Below are positions 1 to 7,517 of a DNA stretch of 16,740 nt, piece after piece. Made by a program: the position numbers and the translations under genes. This stretch comes from Beroe ovata. Taxonomy: Eukaryota; Ctenophora; Nuda; Beroida; Beroidae. Every line of letters starts with the position of its first letter. Positions within the stretch are counted from its first letter, which is position 1. Location of the stretch: positions 48,191 through 64,930 of the forward strand of contig CAMPET010000267.1 of the NCBI GenBank assembly GCA_946803715.1, read 5' to 3'. The notes beneath the pieces were generated by a model. That model saw only the letters and a program-made list of their open reading frames with translations. It did no database searches and had not been told where the DNA came from.

Positions 1-114
1 CATACACAACACACACACACATACACAACACACACACACAGTATACACACAACACACACAGTACACACACACAACACACATATCGCCCAACCCTCAAAAA
101 GTACCCTCTCTCAG

Positions 115-285
115 CGGGTGGTACTGCGACAGCAAAAGGAACAAAGACAGTGGTATTTGAGTGGACTGACGCCGCCAAAGCTGCTATTCAACCCTTCCAG
201 TCAAGTGCAGCTCTGGGCCTGAAATACGAAATGAAGCTTGCCATGACAAATACCCCTGATACCATCGTTGAAACCAAGGAAATAA
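115..285 (+). CDS. Exon: first half of FN3 domain 1
   Basis: The acceptor ctctctcag precedes 115 and the donor GTGAGT starts at 286. Read from phase 1, the exon gives 57 open codons including KTVVFEWTDA and LGLKYEMKLAM, matching the B-strand tryptophan and C-strand tyrosine of an FN3 fold. It ends in phase 1, and the next exon supplies the C-terminal strands. The frame closes (TAA) just past the donor, supporting the boundary. Confidence 0.8.
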
Positions 286-443
286 GTGAGTCATAAAGAG
301 ATAGAAAGCCATCGGACACTATCTTAGTCATGATTTAAATATGTCTTCCTTTGATCAGAATAGGTGGATATAATTAGGTTGATAGGTGGACAATTAGGCA
401 ACGAATTAGTTCGTTCACGGGATTGAAATATGGAATATTTCAG

Positions 444-578
444 GTGTAGCTGACATGCATAACTCTTATGAGTACGACGGCACTGACAAAATGGTCCCGG
501 TACAGTCGTACAAGGTGTCGATAACATCGATCACAAACTTCGGCTTCGGTGGGACGGGCACCATTTCTTTCACTACAG
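444..578 (+). CDS. Exon: second half of FN3 domain 1
   Basis: The acceptor tatttcag precedes 444 and a GTAGTC donor starts at 579. Phase 1 in and phase 1 out, 45 codons. The peptide contains MVPVQSYKVSITSITNFGFG and ends ISFTT, the typical F-G strand pattern of FN3 (proline, x, x, tyrosine-x-V-x-V/I, then a glycine-rich turn and a closing TT). It completes the domain begun at 115. Confidence 0.85.
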
Positions 579-602
579 GTAGTCATTTGTGGAGTAGGAA
601 CT

Positions 603-635
<33 letters not shown>

Positions 636-829
636 CTTTGTTTCTGCACACATCATACACACACATACACACACGAGCTATATAGATGAGTGTGTGGTGG
701 ATAGTGTTTGTATGACGTTGTTATATAACAACTACCTATTTGTTGAGTTGGCAGCTGAAGCTCTTAATTTCAGCTTTTCCGGTTTTCAATAATGGCCTCT
801 CAGTTCGGGCAAATTAATGTTCAAACCCG

Positions 830-1040
830 TCGCTCATTGGCCAGCGACGGGCGTGATCTCTCCAGCCATTGGTGGATTTGCACCACTGCAATTTGTTCAA
901 TTGGTCTACAGACTACGCTTCATAATACCTTCATGCTAAAGGATGCTCACCGCATTGACCAACGGACCAATGAAATGGCAGTGGCCACCACATCAGCCAA
1001 TCAGAGCTCGAGGTTTATGTCACGTGATTCACCAATGAGT
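830..1040. repeat. Imperfect inverted repeat with six CCAAT boxes
   Basis: The arms at about 830-906 and 964-1040 are related in opposite orientation. For example, ACCACTGCAATTTGTTCAAT in the left arm resembles the reverse complement of the right arm, GCCACTGCCATTTCAT. ATTGG occurs at 836-840, 868-872 and 900-904, and CCAAT at 967-971, 997-1001 and 1032-1036. The left arm also holds a perfect 9-bp hairpin (826-834 with 843-851). It could be a decayed foldback transposon or an intronic regulatory element. Confidence 0.5.
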
Positions 1041-1156
1041 AGGTATAATTGTGGTCAACACAATAAGAAGGAGGTATACTACTTACTATAATATACGGCA
1101 AGCCTACACACACACGCACACACGCACACATTGCAGAGATATATCGCGCGTTCTTT

Positions 1157-1159
<3 letters not shown>

Positions 1160-1205
<46 letters not shown>
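1160..1205. repeat. (GT)n microsatellite
   Basis: An uninterrupted 46-nt GT/TG run, 29 nt downstream of the complementary CA-rich run at 1106-1130. In RNA the two could form a long hairpin. Similar runs occur at 1-80 (AC-rich), 603-635, 11495-11529 and 16711-16740. Confidence 0.95.
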
Positions 1206-1207
<2 letters not shown>

Positions 1208-1272
1208 GTATGTGTGTAGGTATGTGTGTAGACTGTAGGTATGTGTGTAACATGATTCTGTCCCCATTGTAG

Positions 1273-1376
1273 GATACGGAGCGCCAACACTCACTGCGTC
1301 CAGGACTTCAGCTACATCCAACACAATTACAATCGACCTAAACATTGCTTCTCTCAACATAGATTTCACTGTTAAG
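1273..1376 (+). CDS. Exon: first half of FN3 domain 2
   Basis: The acceptor ccattgtag precedes 1273 and the donor GTAAGC starts at 1377. It enters in phase 1 and leaves in phase 0. The peptide begins GYGAPTLTASRTSATSNTIT and continues to DFTVK, the A-B-C strands of an FN3 domain. The internal intron phase (0) differs from the phase 1 internal introns of FN3 domains 1 and 3, suggesting these domains are not all very recent duplicates. Confidence 0.78.
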
Positions 1377-1537
1377 GTAAGCTACAACCGCAACATTGCT
1401 ACCCAGCCAGTTATTTGCGTCATACACGTCATATTGCCTCTTATTAAGTGGTACAACAAGGGTGAAATTCCAAGATAAGATTGTGATACTGAGTAAATAC
1501 TTGTAATACTGAGTAATACTGAGTGAACCTTGACCAG

Positions 1538-1706
1538 ATCACAGTTGACTCAGTACCCATGGCGGATGAAACCCTCACGTTTGCATCGGGATCCACGACA
1601 AAGCTACTAGAGAACCTGACACCAACAGGCTCCCACACGGTCCAAGTGATCGTGATGTCTGCAGCAGGCGTGCCATCTGATGCCGCGGACCTGACATTTT
1701 CTCAAG
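1538..1706 (+). CDS. Exon: second half of FN3 domain 2
   Basis: The acceptor cttgaccag precedes 1538, the phase 0 choice that joins the preceding exon in frame. The donor GTGAGC starts at 1707, phase 1 out. The peptide starts ITVDSVPMADETL and contains LENLTPTGSHTVQVIVM then AAGVPSDAADLTFSQ, the L-x-P-x-x-x-x-x-V-x-V pattern of FN3 strands F-G. Other AG dinucleotides nearby (1522-1523, 1543-1544) would enter in the wrong phase. Confidence 0.78.
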
Positions 1707-1845
1707 GTGAGCGATGTGCCCCATGTCATGCCCGATATTGAATCCTGTCACAGTGTCATACTGTCATGCTGTTACCCCTAGTGTAGTACTGTATACGACA
1801 TGATGCATAATGATGCCCACGAATGCCTGATTCACCTTCCTACAG

Positions 1846-2016
1846 GACCCTCTGCACCGACTTATGATGTCAGCAACTGGAGCTTCACTGACACCGTTAT
1901 TACGGTAGTTTGGGATTCGACAGTCAACACTCAGTACCATCTGCTGGCGTACAAGCAAGTTGGGGGAACCTGGGTACTAGGAGCCGAGCATGAGACTGAA
2001 CTTTACACCGAAGCAG
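1846..2016 (+). CDS. Exon: first half of FN3 domain 3
   Basis: The acceptor cttcctacag precedes 1846 and a GTATTA donor starts at 2017, phase 1 to 1, 171 nt. The peptide runs PSAPTYDVSNWSFTDTVITV, then VWDSTVNTQYHLLAYKQVGG. The leading proline motif, the V-x-W of strand B and the Y-x-x-x-x-Y of strand C fit FN3. It is the same length as the exon at 115-285, which fits a shared origin for domains 1 and 3. Confidence 0.82.
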
Positions 2017-2164
2017 GTATTATATACGTGACATATTTCATATCTGGTATATTATACCTGATATATTATACCTGGTATATATTGCGAATAGTCAATATAA
2101 AATATGGCGGCATCCGAGGGCTCAATATTCAATAACATTTTTGGCCGGTTTTTGATCGAGCCAG

Positions 2165-2329
2165 TATCACGTGAGGTTACCATCACTTTCTCTCCCCCGC
2201 CAGTGCAAGGCTCGTATCAGTTCACTGGTCTGGATCCCGGCATCACTTACAAGGTCGCTATCCGATCCAAGGCATCGCTGGGCGGCGAAATGGTTGAGGG
2301 GGATGCCGCGGAGGAGGAAATTAGCTTGT
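2165..2329 (+). CDS. Exon: second half of FN3 domain 3
   Basis: The acceptor atcgagccag precedes 2165 and a strong GTAAGT donor starts at 2330, phase 1 to 1. The peptide contains REVTITFSPPP and FTGLDPGITYKVAIRSKASL, the classic L-x-P-G-x-x-Y-x-V FN3 signature, followed by an acidic linker (EGDAAEEEIS). A CACGTG hexamer falls inside the exon at 2168-2173. Confidence 0.85.
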
Positions 2330-2405
2330 GTAAGTTGAACCACACGATTTCAAAATTATCATCCTAGTTCATGATCGTTGTGTCAGTAGACACCACTTCT
2401 TTCAG

Positions 2406-2506
2406 ATGCGTGTGCTAGGGCGGATAAGTCTTCTTTCACCCTAACCCCAACCCCTCCAAGCTATTTGAATGCCGATGAGAATGTGGTCTACACAGTCGCT
2501 TGCCCG
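2406..2506 (+). CDS. Exon: first half of sushi/CCP domain
   Basis: The acceptor cttctttcag precedes 2406 and a GTAAGC donor starts at 2507; phase 1 in, phase 0 out. The peptide begins ACARADKSSFTLTPTP and ends NVVYTVACP. The first cysteine and the V-x-Y-x-V-x-C block match the first half of a CCP module, and the next exon supplies the remaining cysteines and tryptophan. Confidence 0.72.
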
Positions 2507-2768
2507 GTAAGCAACAACAGTGACAACACCACGAAAAACTGACACCACCACCACCAACACCACGTACTGTGAACACGGTTACTTTTGGAATTAAACGAGT
2601 AGTTCAGATCTGCCGCAATCATCACATTATGACACCGCGAACCCTGAAACCTGCAATGACACCATATTTTCATTAAAGCGTACCATGCAATGCTGTCACA
2701 TGTTGAATTATCTGATTTGTGTTTAGAAATTAAACCCCTCCCTTAACATTTTAACTCGGGTATAACAG

Positions 2769-2874
2769 GAAGGAATGCAATTTGTGACGGCTGAAGACGG
2801 CTCCACTGATGATCAGACAGCGTGTACTGGACCGGCAACGTGGGCTTCCCACTCAGACTGTGAAATGATCCCAG
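2769..2874 (+). CDS. Exon: second half of sushi/CCP domain
   Basis: The acceptor gtataacag precedes 2769 and a GTATAA donor starts at 2875; phase 0 in, phase 1 out. The peptide starts EGMQFVTAEDGSTDDQTACT and ends TWASHSDCEMIP. This reproduces the CCP ending (C-x-G, then C-x-x-x-x-x-W-x-x-x-x-x-C). With the preceding exon it makes one membrane-proximal CCP. Its phase 1 end matches the acceptor phase of all seven transmembrane exons. Confidence 0.78.
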
Positions 2875-3222
2875 GTATAATGTCACGACTCGCATTACAT
2901 GAGCATTGCTCATTGAGCATTGAGCTCACAGTTGAAATACAACTGATCCAAATTGATGATTGAAGATTGATTTTGAATGAAACGTTCGGTTCAAACATTC
3001 TAGTGATCTAACCAAGCAATTCTAGTGATCTAACCAAACCATTTCCACCGATCAAGACCATCAAAATCAGTATGATCCAATGTACTGTCGTGGATGTGAT
3101 TATTTGACCGTTGTCAAAGCAGCTATATCAAACCATCTCATTTTTGGAACACGTCATGGATCACTCGTGGCCTTACTATACACTACTTACCGATTACGTT
3201 TATATTTCGTCACACTACCCAG
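2875..3222. other. Intron before the transmembrane exon array
   Basis: No exon-like frame is seen. It contains two copies of a 19-bp direct repeat (2997-3015 and 3019-3037, unit beginning ATTCTAGTGATC, period 22). Confidence 0.6.
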
Positions 3223-3340
3223 CAGCTGCAGCTAAAAGTAACCAGGACACAACAGTCATTGTGGGCATTGTGTTGGGGATAGTTGCCGTCCTGATAGTAG
3301 TGGGAATCATTCTCGTCCTCATTTACAAGAGAAACCAGGA
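3223..3340 (+). CDS. Alternative transmembrane exon 1
   Basis: Phase 1 in and phase 2 out (118 nt), with a perfect GTGAGT donor at 3341. The peptide is a short linker (AAAKSNQDTT) followed by a helix of about 24 residues beginning VIVGIVLGIVAVLIVV and a basic stop-transfer YKRNQ. GIVLG is a GxxxG helix-packing motif. The acceptor region reads cccagcagctgcag, so three in-frame AG choices (exon starts 3223, 3226 and 3232) are available. Without the donor the frame closes immediately (GAG TGA). Confidence 0.8.
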
Positions 3341-3878
3341 GTGAGTGGCGTCGTAGTAGGTGCTATATATCACACGTGTGTGCGTATAGCTGCACTGTGT
3401 CACGCGTTACCAGGTCACCGCGTTACCATGGCAACGCGTGATTGTACCTCGTAACTTCACAATTCACATGCTTACGCGATCTACTGCAGCAGCTGCTGAA
3501 AAACTCACCCCTGGTGTACATTCTTTCCGTGTTGATATCTCTCTCCTTATCTCTCCGCTTCCAGCGTCACAGATCTTTACCATATTGTACGTTCACATGT
3601 GAGAAGTGCTTCAATAAGAGTACTGCTCAGCTGTGCATGACATATAGTGTCGACAGTTACCGAGGTGCTACCAGTTCTCGATATTATGGATAACAACGGA
3701 TTGCGCTCGTTTTGATATTATGGCCTATCTAATTCTGGTAACGATCATGTAGTTGGAATATAAGATTAAGAACTGTCATAACATCGGACGTATTCAAGTT
3801 AGACCTTTTGTATTTGCATGCATTGTAGAAATTCACGATAAACACCATACTTAGTCTCTGCAATATGACCTCTCCCAG
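3341..3878. other. Intron between TM exons 1 and 2
   Basis: Contains CACGTG at 3373-3378 (32 nt past the donor) and a 20-bp near-palindrome at 3419-3438 (CGCGTTACCATGGCAACGCG, one mismatched pair). A possible decayed exon at 3490 is discussed under rejected items. Confidence 0.55.
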
Positions 3879-4062
3879 GCTATAGCAATAGAGTTTCATC
3901 GGGTAACAAGGCTAACAAGATAGCTGGTGGGGTTATCGGAGCTATACTAGGACTAATCCTCCTTTTCATCCTATATTTCTATTGTGTAAGAGAGCGTCTC
4001 CAGAAGAGGCGATTTAGGACGGAGGAAAAGAAAAGGGCGGCAGCTGTTAAACCCGTGCCAAG
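3879..4062 (+). CDS. Alternative transmembrane exon 2, long juxtamembrane tail
   Basis: The acceptor acctctcccag precedes 3879, entering in phase 1. The linker YSNRVSSGNKANK is followed by a helix beginning IAGGVIGAILGLILL and ending ILYFYC, then a long basic stretch (VRERLQKRRFRTEEKKRAAA). The 3' end is uncertain. Phase 2 donors are GTTCTC at 4063 (chosen) and GTTACA at 4117; both are weak. The best-looking donor, GTAAGA at 3986, is phase 0 and would put the tail in another frame. Read-through stops at 4154-4156. The helix is clearly related to TM exons 3 and 4. Confidence 0.62.
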
Positions 4063-4841
4063 GTTCTCGCACCCTTTGTTCAGTATATTTGATATCATAG
4101 CCACCATGCATGGCAGGTTACACGGTGGTGGCTGGGGCGCCGTGAGGACGCCGTAATGTTCACATGGTGTGGTAATCTCGCAGTGTAACAACCTTGTGAA
4201 CCCATTATGCACGCATGTGGTGGCATATTTGCACACGTGGTTTATCTAGCGATAAGCGAGCAATATATTGGTACGATACATGTGTAAAATGTGATAGAAT
4301 GCTGGTTGTAGGAATGAATCTCCCACCATCATACTGGTTATAGAGAGGAGTGGCTGAATCTCAGCTCAATAATTCCGGACTTTTATGCTGAGTTTTGCCA
4401 GTTTTCTATGATTCGATGTCGAAAGGAGATGTGAGAGAGCATTTATATTATACATAGAAGGATGTTTGTCCCACAAGTTTATCATGAAAAAACTCCATGT
4501 TCTAATCCATTTCACCACATGTAATTACGATCTGTGAAGACTAGCTGGACAGAAAATATGCTTATCATATAACGGAGGAGCATCTCAATCGATCTATAGA
4601 ATGATTCCCTAGCGTGTCACCGCTCTAGCTACCATTACAACCGAAATCTAACTCAGTGAGGTTCATGACGTGGTCGGCACGGAGCCGAACTCCGAACTCA
4701 CCACCTCTCCTTCAAGTGAAACTAGCCGGGCGATTCCCAACTCCCCGCGCTACGCCATGCCACCATGTCCATAATTACCCATGCGACCTATATTCGGGAT
4801 CACGGTGAATGTCAACTGAAAAACCCCCCCCCCCATTTTAG
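4063..4841. other. Intron between TM exons 2 and 3
   Basis: About 780 nt with no exon seen. CACGTG lies at 4234-4239. A run of eleven C (4824-4834) serves as the pyrimidine tract for the next acceptor. Confidence 0.55.
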
Positions 4842-4947
4842 AGGAAGTGAGCAGTGACGATACAGGGAAGATTGTCGGCGGAGTTATTGGCGCACTCCTC
4901 CTCATCATATTACTGATCATTTTGATCTATTGTTGTTGCTTCAACAG
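4842..4947 (+). CDS. Alternative transmembrane exon 3 (YCCC type)
   Basis: The acceptor cccattttag precedes 4842, phase 1 in; the donor after CAACAG is GTTCGC at 4948, phase 2 out; 106 nt. The linker EVSSDDTGK is followed by a helix beginning IVGGVIGALLLIILL and ending LIYCCCFNR. Three consecutive cysteines at the inner membrane face are a plausible palmitoylation site. GGVIG is a GxxxG motif. Closest relatives in the array are TM exons 4 and 2. CACGTG occurs 5 nt past the donor (4953) and again at 4985 and 5039. Confidence 0.78.
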
Positions 4948-5518
4948 GTTCGCACGTGCCTCACTCTGTACGTGCTTTACTTTGCACGTGCTTATCTACA
5001 TATTACAGTTATCGTCTGTTGAACATTCTACCATGTGTCACGTGTAGAATAACTGTTCATCTTCTTGCATGAACTCTGTTACCACTATGTCACCAAGTGC
5101 ATGAATCAGGAACAAGGCATTCCTTCGTTTCTCTCTCTGTCTTCATTAAAACCACTCATGTATATCAGGCGGTGTTCCGATTTTTGCCTGTCCTTGGAAT
5201 AATGGCCACTGCTATTGGATCATTGTCCGTTGAGCAGTGATCATAAGCATCATATGGATTATAATATAGAACCATAAGTGGTACTCGTGATCAAGTCCTA
5301 CTAACCATGACTCTTCTAGGGTACTGACTACCGGTATGTCTACGTTGTACTTGTAAAATAAGATCATATAGATACTCACCACTCAATAAGTCTATACTAG
5401 GACCTGCGTATCTTTAACATGAATTGAAATGAACATTACAAATCGCGATATGAATTATCGCATAGGTATTCCCCTTCGTGCGCGGCGTATACATTGCACG
5501 TGCATCTCTCTTTCTCAG
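4948..5518. other. Intron between TM exons 3 and 4
   Basis: Holds four CACGTG hexamers: 4953, 4985 and 5039 near its start, and 5497 just 17 nt before the next exon. No exon is seen. Confidence 0.6.
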
Positions 5519-5645
5519 GAGCTACCACCGCGCAGATAGTGGGTGGTATCATTGGAGCCCTGGTCCTCATTATCATTCTCATCATAGTTGTGTATTGTTG
5601 TTGCTTCCATGCCAAGAGACGAACAGATAAAAAGAAGAGAAGGAG
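5519..5645 (+). CDS. Alternative transmembrane exon 4 (YCCC type)
   Basis: The acceptor ctctttctcag precedes 5519, phase 1 in. The linker is GATTAQ and the helix begins IVGGIIGALVLIIILI and ends VVYCCCFHAK, followed by a very basic RRTDKKKRRR. The GGIIG and YCCCF features are shared with TM exon 3, indicating a recent exon duplication. The phase 2 donor is uncertain: GTTATG at 5646 (chosen) or GTATAA at 5658. Both keep length 1 modulo 3. Confidence 0.76.
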
Positions 5646-6178
5646 GTTATGCATTGTGTATAATTCGTGTCACATTGTACAGTACACTGGAGTAATGTAC
5701 AGCGTGTGGGCTACTCTTTCAATGTATAATATGAGCTATACACGTGTTATGATATCTAGCATATATCAAGTTATACACGTGTAGTCACGTGTTATGCACG
5801 TGAACATCACGGCGTGTGACAGCTTTATCTGTCAGTAGGGGTTGATAACGCTTCATTCATTCTGCATGTGATCGATCTATCGGAATGATTTGACTCATGG
5901 TCAATCATGATAACACAAGCTGGATTGTGTCGTTTTCCACATTGCAGTCACACGACATGTACAATTATAGCTGCTATCATCAATATCAAGATGTCACGAC
6001 CATTTTCGCCCTCCCCAATAAACTTCCATTGTACAAAGAGGCATTGGAGAGTTCTCTACCCACAAGAGTAAGAAGAACTGCCCACTCTAGGTGGTACTTG
6101 TGAGAACTCCATGTGGACTATAGCTTGGTTAGAATGCAGGTCGCCGCATTCTCCCCCACCTCTCCCCCCTATCTGCAG
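5646..6178. other. Intron between TM exons 4 and 5
   Basis: Four CACGTG hexamers cluster at 5741, 5776, 5786 and 5797, several inside TACACGTGT. A 68-codon open frame at 5897-6103 is noted under findings but is not supported as an exon. The intron ends in a strong CT-rich tract. Confidence 0.55.
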
Positions 6179-6296
6179 GTGCCGCTACGGCCGGTGATGG
6201 GTCCTCCATGGACGCGTGGATGATCGTGCTCATTATTCTGGCAGTACTTGTGATCGTTGTGATCGTCGTTATGCTCGTCCTAATGTCAATGAGAAG
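6179..6296 (+). CDS. Alternative transmembrane exon 5
   Basis: The acceptor, after a long C/T tract ending ctatctgcag, precedes 6179, phase 1 in; a GTGATT donor at 6297 follows AGAAG, phase 2 out; 118 nt. The linker AATAGDGSSMDA is followed by a helix beginning WMIVLIILAVLVIVV and a MSMRR stop-transfer. Unlike most of the array it has no GxxxG and no cysteines. CACGTG lies 9 nt past the donor (6306). Confidence 0.8.
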
Positions 6297-6836
6297 GTGA
6301 TTGTGCACGTGCGGCAGCGGTGCAAGCTGTGGCGCGCGCGTTTAGCTCGGTATTGAACAACGCATAGTGATTCCCTGTTTGTTCGCAATGGTGTAAGGCT
6401 GCGATTGTCATTGAGATAATCAATCACTGAAAGAATGGACATTTTGGGAAAAGCTCCTGCTGATGTCATTAGCGCTTGCAGCACTTTGATTGAGATTCGC
6501 AGAAGCCACAAAATTCGCTTTCATAATCAACGAAGAATGTCAGCTACGCCCCAGCGGGCCGTCATTCCATATTATCATAGGTTGCAATCGATTGCGAATG
6601 GTTTCAAATCACTTCATACATTTTATGATTTACCTCAGGTTAGCATGTTCTATGCTAAATAAATCAGGTTCAAATACTTGCATGATGATTTTTCTCATAC
6701 AACTATTCGCGATAATTCATGATCACGCAATTTCAAAGGAATAACATACCATAGTGCGTGATAGTCATCTGTCACGCGTTATTGTCATGTTTTATGACTG
6801 AAATCACGCGTGACAATGCTGTGAAATTCCCCGCAG
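6297..6836. other. Intron between TM exons 5 and 6
   Basis: No exon is seen. CACGTG lies at 6306-6311. Near the 3' end a hairpin is formed by TGTCACGCGT (6770-6779) with ACGCGTGACA (6806-6815), enclosing a second stem GTCAT/ATGAC. Confidence 0.6.
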
Positions 6837-6969
6837 AGAGAATAGATAGACCGGGTCCATCGACCGAGATGGTGGTCGGTATTACTGTTGGTGTACTCGT
6901 CCTGGTTCTAGTAATTCTCCTTATTGTAGTCCTGGTATACCAGAGGTATTATATTGACCACGTGCGTGT
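6837..6969 (+). CDS. Alternative transmembrane exon 6
   Basis: The acceptor ttccccgcag precedes 6837, phase 1 in. The linker ERIDRPGPSTE is followed by a helix beginning MVVGITVGVLVLVLVI and then YQRYYIDHVRV. The chosen donor is the strong GTAAGT at 6970 (phase 2, 133 nt). A weaker alternative is GTATTA at 6946 (phase 2, 109 nt). GITVG is a GxxxG motif. CACGTG at 6959-6964 lies inside the longer version. Confidence 0.78.
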
Positions 6970-7517
6970 GTAAGTGTTACCATGGGTACTAGCGGAACCA
7001 TGTTACCATCGTTACCATGTGCATATGTTACAGTGTCTGTTGAATGTGTTACACCGGTATGTGTTACATTGTGTCTGTGTTACCATGTTACATCATGGGT
7101 GTACCTATATTTTGCAGCAAATTTTCTTCGTGTACATCTCCCCTCTGCAACGTGTATCACAAATATAGTCATGTCATAGTACCGTGTAATACATGACGTG
7201 TATCTTTTAAATCTCGAAAAGCACGTTCTTGTCCTGGAATTCTCTGCAATGAGCTCCGATGATAATTTGATTTCTAAGAGAAACTCTCCCAAACACATTA
7301 TGGTTATTTTCAACAGCTCTTGAGGAATAAAACGCAGAGTATAATGAGTGGATTAATTTACTTTATCTCCCAAAAACAGACAAAACCATGTCCCTTGGTC
7401 TCACTCTAATAACACACATATATCTGGCATTCTATATCGATTTGGACACGATATTTGGGTTCGATTTGGACACGTGTCACGATTATATTCGGAGTGGGAC
7501 TGACGGTTGTGATGCAG
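6970..7517. other. Intron between TM exons 6 and 7 with GTTAC repeats
   Basis: Eight GTTAC copies occur between 6976 and 7091, four of them GTTACCAT. Near the 3' end a 14-bp direct repeat TCGATTTGGACACG occurs at 7437-7450 and 7461-7474; the second copy runs into the palindrome GACACGTGTC (7469-7478). No exon is seen. Confidence 0.6.

Larger units (their letters stand above)
579..1272. other. Intron between FN3 1 and FN3 2
   Basis: This 694-nt intron has no convincing exon. It holds a (GT)n run at 603-635, a (CA)-rich run at 650-674, a (CA)-rich run at 1106-1130 and a pure (GT) run at 1160-1205, plus a CCAAT-studded imperfect inverted repeat at about 830-1040. Open frames here are microsatellite or chance translations. 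Confidence 0.7.

Noticed and set aside
792-1091. 99-codon open frame in the intron between FN3 1 and 2.
   Set aside because: It overlaps the CCAAT inverted repeat, shows no domain pattern and lies between well-supported exons; treated as intronic.
440-1369. Open frames on both strands made of repeated Thr-His or Cys-Val.
   Set aside because: They are translations of (CA)n/(GT)n microsatellites, not genes.
3490-3603. Possible extra exon or FN3 remnant: after a cagcag site the phase 1 frame reads AAEKLTPGVHSFRVDISL.
   Set aside because: LTPGVHSFRV resembles an FN3 F strand, and the start resembles that of TM exon 1, but the frame ends at a TGA with no donor I could fit, and no partner half-domain exists nearby. 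Probably chance or a decayed duplicate.
4660-4760. Possible structured RNA or tRNA-like segment with paired GGAG/CTCC and CGGC/GCCG.
   Set aside because: Stem order and loop sizes do not fit a tRNA cloverleaf, and no A/B box pair was found.
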